DNA of 64,000 nucleotides from SLDF01 sp964537925 (lineage in GTDB: Bacteria > Bacteroidota > Bacteroidia > Chitinophagales > Saprospiraceae). Below are positions 52,738 to 62,170 of the stretch, one piece after another (the first letter of the stretch is position 1; every line of letters begins with the position of its first letter). The notes below the pieces were generated by a model. It searched no databases and had not been told where the DNA came from. It saw only the letters and a program-made list of their open reading frames with translations. The translations under genes were made by a program, and so were the position numbers. Location: positions 62,001 through 126,000 of the forward strand of contig CAZICV010000004.1 of NCBI GenBank assembly GCA_964537925.1, read 5' to 3'.

Positions 52738-53373
52738 ATGTTAGATACCGACCCCCAAATCGAAGCATACTGCCTGTCACACAGCACCCCGCTGCCAGAC
52801 ACACTGCATGAGCTCGATCGCGAGACACACCTCAGGACCACTATGCCTCGTATGCTCTCAGGCCCGATGCAGGGAGGATTTCTCCGGATGCTCACAGCCA
52901 TGACAGCTGCCTCTTATGTAGTGGAAGTAGGTACTTTTACCGGTTACGCCGCATGTTGTATGGCGCTTGGCCTGCCTCCCGGCGGGCGGCTGATCAGTGT
53001 TGAGGTAGATGATGAGTTACGGACCTTCCATGACAAGTATATAGGCAAGGCCGGGCTGGAAGAACGTATTTCGGTACGCTATGGCAACGCGCTGGATATA
53101 TTGCCGGGGCTGGAGGATGGTATTGACCTTGCATTTATCGACGCGGATAAGGTCAACTATAGCCGGTACTATGACATATTATTGCCGAAGTTGCGCCGGG
53201 GAGGGCTTATAGTGGCGGACAATGTACTCTGGTCGGGCAAGGTCATCGGCGAAAGCAGCGACAAGGATACGCGTGCTCTGCAGGCCTTCAGCGATAAGGT
53301 CCGGGATGATCCCTCCGTGGAGAATTTCCTGCTACCCCTGAGAGACGGCCTGATGATCTGCCGTAAGCTCTGA
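52738..53373 (+). CDS. O-methyltransferase (caffeoyl-CoA type)
   Basis: 211 residues of the class I SAM-dependent O-methyltransferase type 3 family: VVEVGTFTGYAACCMALGLP (SAM loop, about residues 62-80), RLISVEVDDEL, DLAFIDADKVNYSRYYDILL (metal/substrate Asp pair) and RGGLIVADNVLWSGKV. It transfers methyl groups to catechol-like or other hydroxyl acceptors; the acceptor here is unknown. It is co-oriented with the exporter gene, 16 bases apart, and converges with the BamA/TamA-like gene. Confidence 0.92.
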   Translation: MLDTDPQIEAYCLSHSTPLPDTLHELDRETHLRTTMPRMLSGPMQGGFLRMLTAMTAASYVVEVGTFTGYAACCMALGLPPGGRLISVEVDDELRTFHDKYIGKAGLEERISVRYGNALDILPGLEDGIDLAFIDADKVNYSRYYDILLPKLRRGGLIVADNVLWSGKVIGESSDKDTRALQAFSDKVRDDPSVENFLLPLRDGLMICRKL

Positions 53374-53383
53374 GTGCCCTGAG

Positions 53384-55186
53384 CTAAAAGAGACTGACAA
53401 AACCAAAGTGTATCTTGATAGACCGGAAGTCAGGGGAGATGCCTTGTCTGCCCCCCACAGCAGCCGTGAGCCCGAAGATACCTACACTTGTTTCCAGGTT
53501 GAGTCCGCCTCCAAAGCCATATGGCCAGTCATTCGCAGGCCCGGCACTCAGTTGTTCGGTCACCCAGGCGCCGTCTGCGAAAACAAACAGGTGGGCATTA
53601 CGACCGAAAAGCAACCGGTATTCTGCCGTCACTACATGATAATGACTTACGAATAGCGACTCTTCATCAAATCCCCTCAGCAGCCTGTGACCGCCGATGC
53701 GATAACTTTCATTGCGCAATGTAGTGGCAGGCGTATGGTAATATCCTCCGCTCCAACCGAGCAGTACGGTACTAAATCGCGCTATGGGAAAGTAGCGTTG
53801 CAGTCTCGCCTCCAGCCGGACCTGGTATGTACTGAGCAAAAGACTGTCGTACAGCGACGTAAATGCAAAGTCAGGGTCAGAGGGATCATGTAATCTCAGG
53901 ATCTGTTCATTTCTGAGTATGCGACGAGCGCCGGCGCCGGCCCTGGCCCACATGCTCCATCCTCTCCTAGGGTTATACCTGTAGTCCAGCGTCAGTCGCT
54001 GCCATTCAAGCCCTAAAAGACTGTTTCGCACATCCAGTACTGCCGGAAGCCGGTGATTGTTGATGACCACTGCAGTATCTACCCTGAGCAGATCAGAATA
54101 GAACTTTGTCCAGAAAGCCTTGACATAATCCCCTCCTTCGAGCAGGTAGACCAGTCCGGCATCCCAGGAAATATCCCTGTTGGTCGTATCCCTGGTATAA
54201 AGCTGAAACCTCGTATCTATGCCAAAGGGCAGGTCGAGCAGATAAGGGTAGCTGAAAGCCAGTTTGAGCTCCTGGGTTTCAGGCCTCAGGCGCTGGAAAG
54301 CAAACTGTATACGCTCTCCGGCCGAAAACTGGTTGTAGAGGTCCATCAGCGCAGTACCCGTGATCAGAAGGCGGCCGGTCTCCCGGCTATTGGGCAGTAC
54401 TCCGAGTACAAAGTCAAAACGGCTTGCGCTCCGTTTATCCAGGAACACATTGATCACAGCCTCCTCGCCGGTAAACTGGATCAGGGGCTCCCTGCGTTGT
54501 TGCACAAAAGGCAACTCGGCCAGCCTTCGCGGCGCATCATCCGAGATACGGGATCGTCGGAACACACTCCCGGGTCGCAAGCCAAGATAGCGCTGCAGGT
54601 ATCCTGAGCCAATGGTTGCCGTGCCGGCGTTGACGACCTCGCGGATACGCACCTGTCGCTCAGGGTCCAAGTTTAGCGAAGCGCTCACACCACCGGACTC
54701 GACCCTGATATCGTCCAGGTAAACCGAGGCAAAAGGCCGGCCGTTCTCCTCATAGTAGCGCAGAATGCGTTCCCGGAACAAAAAAAAGGCGGTTGGCGTA
54801 AGCACCTCTCCTGCTGACGGACCGGAGGCAGCATCCAGATGACGCAAGAGCTCGGCCGGCAAGTGTTCATACGAGAGTGAGACCCAGGCATACCTGGGGC
54901 CCCTGTGTACGTAGACCTTTACAGTGCTGCTATCCCTGGCGATACTGTCGGCAGAAGCCTCCAGATACCCTGCCGCTACCAGCGTCGATACACCACGGCC
55001 GATACTGTCGTGGATAGCCAGGTCCGAAGCAGCAGTGACCGGCAAGACAGGGGGAAGGCTGTCCGGTGATATCCATTCGATCGGAAGGACAGATTGGCAC
55101 AAAGCCCCGGTCTCACCTGCCCATACCAGTGCGATGAGTGCCAGCGACCATCTTATTGCCTTTGCCGTATCTTTACATCTGCTCAA
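53384..55186 (-). CDS. BamA/TamA-like outer-membrane protein, TTG start
   Basis: 600 residues: signal peptide (about 30), two or three POTRA-like domains (ISPDSLPPVLPVTAASDLAI; REVVNAGTATIGSGYLQRYL, YLGLRPGSVFRRSRISDDAP), then a 16-strand type bacterial-surface-antigen barrel with RIGGHRLLRGFDEESLFVSH (the RGF motif) and a C-terminal strand ending FGFVSLF. It belongs to the Omp85 group and is smaller than BamA (about 800), so TamA/other Omp85 protein in outer-membrane assembly or lipid/protein transport. The frame contains no ATG before the signal peptide; the start is the TTG at 55186. Only 51 bases separate it from the divergent hemW. Confidence 0.82.
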   Translation of the reverse strand: MSRCKDTAKAIRWSLALIALVWAGETGALCQSVLPIEWISPDSLPPVLPVTAASDLAIHDSIGRGVSTLVAAGYLEASADSIARDSSTVKVYVHRGPRYAWVSLSYEHLPAELLRHLDAASGPSAGEVLTPTAFFLFRERILRYYEENGRPFASVYLDDIRVESGGVSASLNLDPERQVRIREVVNAGTATIGSGYLQRYLGLRPGSVFRRSRISDDAPRRLAELPFVQQRREPLIQFTGEEAVINVFLDKRSASRFDFVLGVLPNSRETGRLLITGTALMDLYNQFSAGERIQFAFQRLRPETQELKLAFSYPYLLDLPFGIDTRFQLYTRDTTNRDISWDAGLVYLLEGGDYVKAFWTKFYSDLLRVDTAVVINNHRLPAVLDVRNSLLGLEWQRLTLDYRYNPRRGWSMWARAGAGARRILRNEQILRLHDPSDPDFAFTSLYDSLLLSTYQVRLEARLQRYFPIARFSTVLLGWSGGYYHTPATTLRNESYRIGGHRLLRGFDEESLFVSHYHVVTAEYRLLFGRNAHLFVFADGAWVTEQLSAGPANDWPYGFGGGLNLETSVGIFGLTAAVGGRQGISPDFRSIKIHFGFVSLF

Positions 55187-55237
55187 ACGACCGGGACCGA
55201 TTGTATTCCGTTTTAAACGCAGGAAAAGTAAGATAAT

Positions 55238-56377
55238 TTGTCACAAAAGCCATCAGCAGGTATTTACCTCCATATACCCTTTTGCAGGCAAGCTTGCACC
55301 TATTGCAATTTTCATTTTTCCACGAATCTCACTTATGTGGACCAGATGGTGGAAGCGATCTGCCTGGAACTTCAGATTCGTCGTGATTATCTCTCGGGAT
55401 ATAGCATACGTACGATCTACATGGGTGGCGGTACACCATCCTTGCTGACAGATAGCCACCTGGACAGGCTGATGACCACCCTGCATGCGAATTATGACCT
55501 GAGCTCCCTGGAAGAGAGTACGCTTGAAGCTAACCCGGATGACATGACAGTCGAAAGATTGTCTCAATGGCGATCACTCGGCATAGACCGGCTCAGTATC
55601 GGTATACAATCCTTCCGCGATACGGATCTCCGCTTCATGAGCCGGGCCCACACAGCCGGAGAGGCCACCCTGGCACTGGATAATGCACTCAGGGCAGGAT
55701 TTCACAAACTGAGTGTAGACCTGATATACGGTACGCCCGGACTGGAAGATGAGGACTGGATCTCCAACCTGGAGATAGTCCGTGAACGGCATATACCCCA
55801 TCTGTCGGCTTATTCACTGACAGTAGAGCCCAGGACAGTCCTTCATAGTCAGATAAAATCAGGCAGGCTGCCTCCGCTTGATGACCTGAGAGCTGCCACC
55901 CAGTTGCGTATATTGATGGATTGGGCAGACAGCGTTGGTTACGAACACTACGAGATTTCCAATCTGGCCCTGCCCGGTCATTATGCGCTGCACAACACCG
56001 CCTACTGGCAAGGCCGACCTTATCTCGGAGCTGGGCCATCAGCCCACTCTTTTGACGGAAGTTCGAGGAGCTGGAACATAAACAACAACCATCGGTATAT
56101 CGCCCAGGTCTTTAGTGGCAAGCCTGAGCAGGAGACAGAGAAACTGTCCGTACGCGACCGCTACAATGAATGGATAATGACCGGTTTACGTACACAATGG
56201 GGATTGTCCGAACAATATCTTGCGGACCAGTTTCCCGGAAGACAGCAGGAGTTTTCAGATCAGATCCACAACTTTTCCCAGACAGGACAGATCATATACA
56301 GGGATGGCTGCTGGGTACTGACACACACAGGCAGGCTCCTGGCAGATGGGATCGCCGCCGAACTTTTCTGGGTCTGA
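55238..56377 (+). CDS. hemW: Radical SAM protein HemW (heme chaperone), TTG start
   Basis: 379 residues. GIYLHIPFCRQACTYCNFHF holds the radical SAM cysteines Cys16, Cys20, Cys23; TIYMGGGTPSLL, LEANPDDMT, RLSIGIQSFRDTDLRFMSR and DLIYGTPGLEDEDW are the HemW-type motifs, and NTAYWQGRPYLGAGPSAHSF lies near the C-terminus. HemW is believed to deliver heme to target enzymes. The start is TTG at 55238 (frame stop TAA at 55229); no ATG lies upstream of the conserved GIYLHIPFC, so this non-ATG start is well supported. It converges with the glycosyltransferase gene. Confidence 0.9.
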   Translation: MSQKPSAGIYLHIPFCRQACTYCNFHFSTNLTYVDQMVEAICLELQIRRDYLSGYSIRTIYMGGGTPSLLTDSHLDRLMTTLHANYDLSSLEESTLEANPDDMTVERLSQWRSLGIDRLSIGIQSFRDTDLRFMSRAHTAGEATLALDNALRAGFHKLSVDLIYGTPGLEDEDWISNLEIVRERHIPHLSAYSLTVEPRTVLHSQIKSGRLPPLDDLRAATQLRILMDWADSVGYEHYEISNLALPGHYALHNTAYWQGRPYLGAGPSAHSFDGSSRSWNINNNHRYIAQVFSGKPEQETEKLSVRDRYNEWIMTGLRTQWGLSEQYLADQFPGRQQEFSDQIHNFSQTGQIIYRDGCWVLTHTGRLLADGIAAELFWV

Positions 56378-56383
56378 GCCCTG

Positions 56384-57493
56384 TCAACGCAGGTTCCTGC
56401 CCTTCCATTCATAGCGCATGGGCAGCAGGCTCAGCGTACCTATACCAGCGATGTAGCAGCAATGCAGCCACTCCATCCACCAGAAAGACAGGAGCAGACG
56501 CCGGTAACCGAAGAAACTGCTACACCTGTACAGCAGCCAGAAGTCGCCCGACGATTTGACGGCAATGATAACAGCTCCCCACCATCGGAGATCTGGCAGG
56601 AAAAGCAGGGCTATGCCCGTCAGCGTGGCTATGGCCGCCAGGTAGCCGATACCCAGGTGTGCGACAAGCGCCGGCTGGCTGCTTGCTTTGTTCTTACTAC
56701 CCCAGCGCAATCGCTGTCGCAGAAGCGCGTGCCACCCCGACACTGGGGCTGTCTCTACCATAGCCTGCGGCTGAAAGCAGGGAATGACGCGATAACCCGC
56801 CGCAAGTACCTGCCCGGCAATCCAAAGGTCGTCGCCAGACTGATAATCAGATGCTGTTAACAGCTCAGGGTCAAAACTCCCCCGCCGGACTGCCAGATTC
56901 GCCCCGTTGAGCAGCAGATACCTCTCGTCTGCCAGGCCCGTGAGTCCTATGGCCTGCATACCGCAGAGATCCAATGCCTGGAAGGATGAAAGACCGCCCG
57001 ACACAGGCGCGATCTTTACAGGACCCGCTACAAGGCCGACAGCGGGGTCGTCAAAAAAAGAAGATATATACCTTATCCACCCGGCAGGAGGCCTGCAGTC
57101 CGCATCAGTCAGCAATATGACATCACCTGAGGCCGCACGTATCCCCGCCGCCAATGCAGCACGCTTGCCATACTGTCCCTCTTCCAGACAGATCACCCTT
57201 ATCCCTTCCTGCATACCGGACGAGGTTGCACGTAGCATAGAACCATCTTCCGAATGATCGTCCACAAGAATAATCTCGGGGTAGAGTCCCTCTGTCCGCT
57301 GATCCGCAAGAGCATTAAGAACCTCGTCGAGAGCATTACCCTCATTGCGGGAAGCAATCACAACGGATATACTGGGAAAGGAAGATGCGGGAAGCTCTTC
57401 TGTCCTGGTGAGACTATGCCATCTCCAGGCTATATACGCCTGGATAAAGGTATATACAAGGACGATGCTAAGCAGCGTATATAGGAGGAGCAT
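56384..57493 (-). CDS. Family 2 membrane glycosyltransferase
   Basis: 369 residues: N-terminal membrane helix, a GT-A catalytic domain with VVIASRNEGNALDEVLNALA, ILVDDHSEDGS, LLTDADCRPPAGWIRYI (DxD nucleotide/metal binding), ANLAVRRGSFD, GDDLWIAGQVLAAGYRVIPC and the acceptor-site LRQRLRWGSK (Q..RW motif), followed by three C-terminal transmembrane helices. It resembles processive or polyprenyl-sugar GT2 enzymes of cell-envelope glycan synthesis; substrate not known. Its start is close to the DUF4834 gene on the same strand. Confidence 0.9.
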   Translation of the reverse strand: MLLLYTLLSIVLVYTFIQAYIAWRWHSLTRTEELPASSFPSISVVIASRNEGNALDEVLNALADQRTEGLYPEIILVDDHSEDGSMLRATSSGMQEGIRVICLEEGQYGKRAALAAGIRAASGDVILLTDADCRPPAGWIRYISSFFDDPAVGLVAGPVKIAPVSGGLSSFQALDLCGMQAIGLTGLADERYLLLNGANLAVRRGSFDPELLTASDYQSGDDLWIAGQVLAAGYRVIPCFQPQAMVETAPVSGWHALLRQRLRWGSKNKASSQPALVAHLGIGYLAAIATLTGIALLFLPDLRWWGAVIIAVKSSGDFWLLYRCSSFFGYRRLLLSFWWMEWLHCCYIAGIGTLSLLPMRYEWKGRNLR

Positions 57494-57575
57494 ATACAGT
57501 TATGAAACCTGACGCCAAAGGTCCCGGCAAGATACCCAATCAACCACATATTATGTCCAGAGATCAGACAACCGG

Positions 57576-57968
57576 TCAGCGACGCCCTTCTTTCAGCTCG
57601 TCTTCTATGATCTCATAATCAGCCCACTCTCCTTCTCTCTGGCGACGTATCCGCTCCTCTGCTCCGCGAAGCTTGCGCATAAACAATATGCGTACCAGCA
57701 TATATACCAGTACAAAAGGCAGTGCTAGTATCTGTATGATAAATGAAAGTATACCACCTACCGGATCCCTGCGCATCCTCCGGAAGATATTCATGAAATG
57801 GTCCCTGAAAACCCGGTAGTCCAGTATCAAAACAAGCAGCAGCAGAACCGGAGTCCCGTAGTAAAGCAGGTATAGCAAATACTTGACGACATAAAAAAGA
57901 AAAACGACCAGGACCGCCAGGAACAGCAATCCAAATAAAGGTGGTATATGAAAAGTCCTTCGTATCAT
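57576..57968 (-). CDS. DUF4834 family membrane protein
   Basis: 130 residues: a long hydrophobic N-terminus with two helices (LLFLAVLVVFLFYVVKYLLY, YYGTPVLLLLVLILDYRVF), then an inner-membrane-type segment (ILSFIIQILALPFVLVYMLV) and a charged tail (RKLRGAEERIRRQREGEWAD). This layout matches DUF4834, a small Bacteroidota membrane family without known function. The ATG at 57968 is used; the longer frame to 58028 adds 20 residues with no homology. It lies 77 bases after the ABC exporter gene. Confidence 0.75.
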   Translation of the reverse strand: MIRRTFHIPPLFGLLFLAVLVVFLFYVVKYLLYLLYYGTPVLLLLVLILDYRVFRDHFMNIFRRMRRDPVGGILSFIIQILALPFVLVYMLVRILFMRKLRGAEERIRRQREGEWADYEIIEDELKEGRR

Positions 57969-58045
57969 GTTTGTTGGATCCGGTTTGTACTGATATAACG
58001 TACCCTGAAAGCGAAAGATTTGCCACAAGCCTGATTTTCGATCAA

Positions 58046-59818
58046 TCAGGCCGTCTCGCGGACAAACTGCATCTCGTAAAGTTCGCGATACTTGCCGCCC
58101 TCAATGCGAAGCAGGCTGTCATGAGAGCCGAATTCCAGCATACGCCCTTTATCCATCACCATGATATTGTCGGCGCTACGTATAGTGGATAGCCTGTGTG
58201 CAATAATGATGGAGGTCCGTTTGTCGATCAGCTTCTCAATAGCATATTGTATCAGTGCCTCGGATTCATTGTCAATGGAAGAGGTTGCCTCATCCAGGAT
58301 CAGTATATCAGGATCAAAGACAAGCGCCCGTATAAAAGAGATCAGTTGGCGCTGGCCCATAGAGAGATTACTACCGCGCTCTGAAACCATAAACTGGTAT
58401 TCACCCGGCAATTTTTCTATAAACTCATTCGCCCGGATGAGGCGGGCGGCTTCGACCACGCGTTCCGGTGGGATCGAGGGATCATTGAGCCGGATATTAT
58501 CCAGGATACTGCCCGAAAACAGGAACACATCCTGTAGTACCATCGCTATGCGGGAGCGCAAAGCCTCCGTGTGGTAAGACCGCAACTCACTGTCATCCAG
58601 CAAAATAGACCCCTTGTTGTATTCGTAAAACCTGTTGAGCAGATTGATGATCGTAGACTTGCCCGATCCGGTACTGCCGACGATCGCAAGCGTCTCTCCT
58701 GCCTTCAGGCCAAATGAGACATCCTTGAGTACATAGTTATCATCATCATAGGCAAACCACACATGATCGAACTTCAGCGAGCCCCCAAGTCTTTGTGGTT
58801 TAAGTTCGCCGTCCTGAACCGACTCTGATTCCATGTCCAGGAGGTGAAACACCCGCTCTGCGGCAACCATGCCCATCTGCAGGGTATTGAACTTATCTGC
58901 CAGGAAACGTATCGGCCTGAACAACATCGTCAGGTAAACCGGGAAGGCGATCAGCGCACCGATAGTGACTCCCCCTCCCAGCACACTGCCGGCTCCCCAC
59001 CATACCATAAGCCCCAGTGAAATAGCAGATATAATCTCAACGGCAGGAAAGAATACCGCATAATAAAAGATCGAGTCGATATTAGCCTGTGTGTAGTCAC
59101 GATTGATCGATCTGAACTTTTCTGCCTCGCGTGATTCCGAATTGAAGATCTGAACGATACGCATGCCCGTGATACGCTCTTGCAGGAAAGCATTCATACG
59201 GGCAATCTGCGCCCGGACCTTTTGAAAAGATATCTTGACCTTCTCTTTGAAGATATAACTGGCTATGATCAGGAGCGGGAGCGTACTCAGGCAGATCAGA
59301 CTCAGTTGCCAGCTCGACTTGAACATGATGATCAGCACTGCGATCAGGCCCAGCACATCCGCGATGATGGTGATCACACCCTGCGAAAATACCGAGTTGA
59401 TCGTCTCGATATCGTTGATAGTACGGGTTGTACTGGTACCGATAGGTGTCTTGTCAAAGTACCTGAGATTCATCGAGGTGATATGCCGGAATACCCGCAC
59501 TCTCAGGTCACGGATCACCGACTGACCGAGCAGGTTCGTAGCAAAGATGAATACATAACGCAAGCCTGCTTCCAGGAAAAGTATACCAAAGAGCACCGCC
59601 GCCATCATCGTGAGTCCAGACAGATCGTCGGATAGTACATAGCCATCCACCATCTGCTGCATGAGATAGGGGCGCACCGACGATACGGGAGCGAGCACTA
59701 CCGCGAGTATAGCGGAAAGTATAAATATCTTCTTATAGGGAAAACCGAGGCGAATGATCCTGCCCAGCAGTTGAAGATCAAAGGATTCGCGTTTTTTCCC
59801 GGTCCGGTCCTCAGCCAT
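58046..59818 (-). CDS. ABC exporter, fused permease and ATPase
   Basis: 590 residues from the ATG at 59818. Six-helix type 1 exporter domain (about 1-330) with the coupling-helix region LRVRVFRHITSMNLRYFDKT, then an ATPase domain: Walker A GSTGSGKSTIINLLN, Q-loop, signature LSMGQRQLISFIRAL (LSMGQ instead of LSGGQ, as in other MsbA/MdlB-like pumps), Walker B ILILDEATSSIDNE and H-loop IIIAHRLSTIR. Likely a homodimeric exporter of lipid or drug-like substrates. The frame continues 195 bases upstream, but the promoter element at 59823-59830 ends the real transcript near this ATG. Confidence 0.92.
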   Translation of the reverse strand: MAEDRTGKKRESFDLQLLGRIIRLGFPYKKIFILSAILAVVLAPVSSVRPYLMQQMVDGYVLSDDLSGLTMMAAVLFGILFLEAGLRYVFIFATNLLGQSVIRDLRVRVFRHITSMNLRYFDKTPIGTSTTRTINDIETINSVFSQGVITIIADVLGLIAVLIIMFKSSWQLSLICLSTLPLLIIASYIFKEKVKISFQKVRAQIARMNAFLQERITGMRIVQIFNSESREAEKFRSINRDYTQANIDSIFYYAVFFPAVEIISAISLGLMVWWGAGSVLGGGVTIGALIAFPVYLTMLFRPIRFLADKFNTLQMGMVAAERVFHLLDMESESVQDGELKPQRLGGSLKFDHVWFAYDDDNYVLKDVSFGLKAGETLAIVGSTGSGKSTIINLLNRFYEYNKGSILLDDSELRSYHTEALRSRIAMVLQDVFLFSGSILDNIRLNDPSIPPERVVEAARLIRANEFIEKLPGEYQFMVSERGSNLSMGQRQLISFIRALVFDPDILILDEATSSIDNESEALIQYAIEKLIDKRTSIIIAHRLSTIRSADNIMVMDKGRMLEFGSHDSLLRIEGGKYRELYEMQFVRETA

Positions 59819-59822
59819 GTTG

Positions 59823-59830
59823 CAAAAGTA
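59823..59830 (-). promoter_or_regulatory. Bacteroidota -7 element (TACTTTTG), transcript nearly leaderless
   Basis: Exact TAnnTTTG match followed by CAAC on the minus strand. The start of transcription should fall within a few bases of the ABC exporter ATG at 59818, so the mRNA would be leaderless or have only one or two leader bases. Confidence 0.5.
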
Positions 59831-59949
59831 CGAATATGGTAAATAGGTGAGCCTTCCGTTTTGTTGCATCGGCTGAGCAAGTCCTTGATAGTTACACCAT
59901 GCGGCCCGCTGAAAAGATGATGTTTTTTGTTTATATTTCCAGCAAATAA

Positions 59950-61290
59950 TTGGGGTTGAAACCAGAAACCGGCGAAGCGGAGTCGTCTCTGTACCTGAAT
60001 AGCATCTATACACATTTTGAACAATCAGATCTGCTCTGTTTTGTCAGGCTGGATATGCAGGGAGATTTTGTTTCGGCTAATGAAGCTTTTCGAAGCAGGC
60101 TGCATAAGCACCATACTGAAATAACCGGCCTTCCATTCGAATCTTCGCTCTCTCAGGAAGATCTGCCACTCTGGCACGATGTCCTCGGCCGGCTGTTGCT
60201 GGAAGATAATCCCCTTCGCCTCGTTGTGCTTCGGCATACTCACTCGGGCGGAGTATTTAGACTTTCCTGGGAGTTCTCGATCCTTCGTGACCAGGATAAC
60301 ATCCCCGCAGGGTTGCTCGCCATAGGATTCGATATCCGGACCAAGCCTACCAGGGCGGCTTATATCCTGGAGGAGACCCGTATGATCCGGCATATACTCT
60401 CCCATGTATCAGACGGCGTATATATACTCGACCGGTCCTGGAAGATACTCGCCGTCAACAAGGTATTCGAACAGGTAACCGGGCACAGGGAAGCCGATCT
60501 TATCGGGCGGATTTTCTGGGATTTTTTCCCACCTGATCAAGACAGACTGTATACACATTTCCTGAGACAAGCTCACGAAGAGAACCGTACCGTTTCCTTC
60601 GAAGACTATTATCCAAGTGTCGGCAGGTGGTATCACTCGACCGTTTATGCAGCCCCCAATGTGCTTATCGCCTATTTTCGTGATACGACGATAACACACG
60701 AAGCACAGCTCAAACTGAAGCGATCCGAAGAGCGCTTCCGCGCCATACTCGACAGCACGAGCCACAGCCAGTTTCTGCTTGACCCACAGATGAGGATACT
60801 TTCTTTCAACAAGCCTGCACAGGAAGAAGTAGAAAGGATGTTTCACCGCCCCCTCAAGGAAGGCATTTCATTCAGGCCTTTCTTACCTCCCAGGCTCAAG
60901 GAAATATTTGAAGAGAACTTCAGGTTGGCCATCCAGGGTGAAGTCATTTCAAGCGAGCGCCTGATGAAGGTCCCTCTTGTCAATGAAGAAGTCTGGTACC
61001 AGTTCACCTACTTTCCTGTATATGACCGGCAGGGTTTGATAGGAGTAGCTTTTAATGTGCATAATATCGATGCTTACAAAAAGCAAAATCTCGAGCTGCG
61101 TGAGATCGCCCGCATAGAATCTCATGAGCTGCGTGGCCCGCTATCTTCACTCATGGGACTTCTTGATCTGATGGAAGACGACCACCTGAACAGCGAAATG
61201 CAGGAGATCAAGAGAAAAATGCAGGTGGCCGCATCCAATCTGGACAGGGTCATATACGATATCGTAGCCAGGGCCAACCGGTGGACCTAA
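59950..61290 (+). CDS. PAS-domain signalling protein with HisKA but no ATPase domain
   Basis: 446 residues carrying three PAS folds (about 15-130, FEQSDLLCFVRLDMQGDFVS; about 135-255, DGVYILDRSWKILAVNKVFE; about 260-380, DSTSHSQFLLDPQMRILSFN) and a short C-terminal helix pair, IARIESHELRGPLSSLMGLL, that matches a HisKA dimerisation domain with its His. The protein then ends with no HATPase region. It may be phosphorylated by another kinase or act by heterodimerisation. The frame starts after TAA with TTG (59950); no ATG lies before the first PAS, so TTG is the likely start. TATATTTC at 59932-59939 is a near -7 element. Confidence 0.8.
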   Translation: MGLKPETGEAESSLYLNSIYTHFEQSDLLCFVRLDMQGDFVSANEAFRSRLHKHHTEITGLPFESSLSQEDLPLWHDVLGRLLLEDNPLRLVVLRHTHSGGVFRLSWEFSILRDQDNIPAGLLAIGFDIRTKPTRAAYILEETRMIRHILSHVSDGVYILDRSWKILAVNKVFEQVTGHREADLIGRIFWDFFPPDQDRLYTHFLRQAHEENRTVSFEDYYPSVGRWYHSTVYAAPNVLIAYFRDTTITHEAQLKLKRSEERFRAILDSTSHSQFLLDPQMRILSFNKPAQEEVERMFHRPLKEGISFRPFLPPRLKEIFEENFRLAIQGEVISSERLMKVPLVNEEVWYQFTYFPVYDRQGLIGVAFNVHNIDAYKKQNLELREIARIESHELRGPLSSLMGLLDLMEDDHLNSEMQEIKRKMQVAASNLDRVIYDIVARANRWT

Positions 61291-61462
61291 CAAACAACAC
61301 ATGCCTCTGGCAGTATGTTATGCCTTGGCACCAACCCTAAATCCTTACCGTCACACGGCAACCCCGCATATACGCCCGCCTGAAAAGATAATCGCTCCTG
61401 GACACACATTTGCTATAGCTCTCTCCACAGAGCTTCTTCGCATCCTTACTTAACAGATGGAC

Positions 61463-62170
61463 TCATAGGCGGCCTTCATCTGCAAAGCTGTAATATCCTG
61501 TACCGGCAAGTATGATATGATCTATCAGCCGGATATCAAGCAGTGTAGCACCCTTCTTGATTTTGTTGGTCAATTGGATATCGGCATCTGACGGCCTTAA
61601 CGTACCCGAAGGGTGATTGTGAGCCAGTATGATACCACTTGCAAGCAATTCTACCCCCCTTGACAATATGACCCTTATATCTGCAACAGTGCCCATCACA
61701 CCACCCTGGCTGACTATCTTTTTTTCTATGACCCTGTGGGCGCGATTGAGATAGAGCACGTAGAAATACTCAATATCGAGATCACTCAGCAAAGGCAGGA
61801 GGATACGATGAGAGTCCTGGCTATTGGAGATCTTCATCTTGTCCTGTGAGTCGGTAGACTGTCTGCGGCGTCCAAGCTCAAGGGCCGCACATATCGTGAG
61901 TGCTTTGGCTTCGCCGATCCCGTGAAACTCCTGCAAGCGGGACGGAGACCAGGACGCCAGCTCATTGAGGTTGTCGTTGCAGGCGTGCAGGACCCGCTTG
62001 GCCAGGTCTACTGCTGTCTCTCCTCGGTTGCCTGAGCCGAATAATATAGCGAGCAGTTCTGCATCGCTAAGTGCTTTGCGCCCTTGGTTGAGCATTTTTT
62101 CGCGGGGACGATCCTCTTCTGCCCAGGTCTTGATATTGAGTCTCGGTACGACATACTGCGTTGCTGTCAT
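61463..62170 (-). CDS. RadC family protein (JAMM domain, UPF0758)
   Basis: 235 residues from the ATG at 62170. N-terminal helix-hairpin-helix region (AEEDRPREKMLNQGRKALSD, SRLQEFHGIGEAKALTICAA) followed by the JAB/MPN domain whose metal motif is HNHPSGTLRPSDADI (HxHPSGxxxPSxxD). RadC proteins are conserved but their role in repair is doubtful; the JAMM site implies a metallohydrolase. The longer frame adds 21 residues to 62233 without homology. Confidence 0.88.
   Translation of the reverse strand: MTATQYVVPRLNIKTWAEEDRPREKMLNQGRKALSDAELLAILFGSGNRGETAVDLAKRVLHACNDNLNELASWSPSRLQEFHGIGEAKALTICAALELGRRRQSTDSQDKMKISNSQDSHRILLPLLSDLDIEYFYVLYLNRAHRVIEKKIVSQGGVMGTVADIRVILSRGVELLASGIILAHNHPSGTLRPSDADIQLTNKIKKGATLLDIRLIDHIILAGTGYYSFADEGRL

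Noticed and set aside
58520..59818. ABC exporter as a protein or peptide secretion ATPase with peptidase domain
   Set aside because: There is no N-terminal C39 peptidase domain and no partner adaptor gene nearby; the layout is an ordinary MsbA/MdlB-like exporter.
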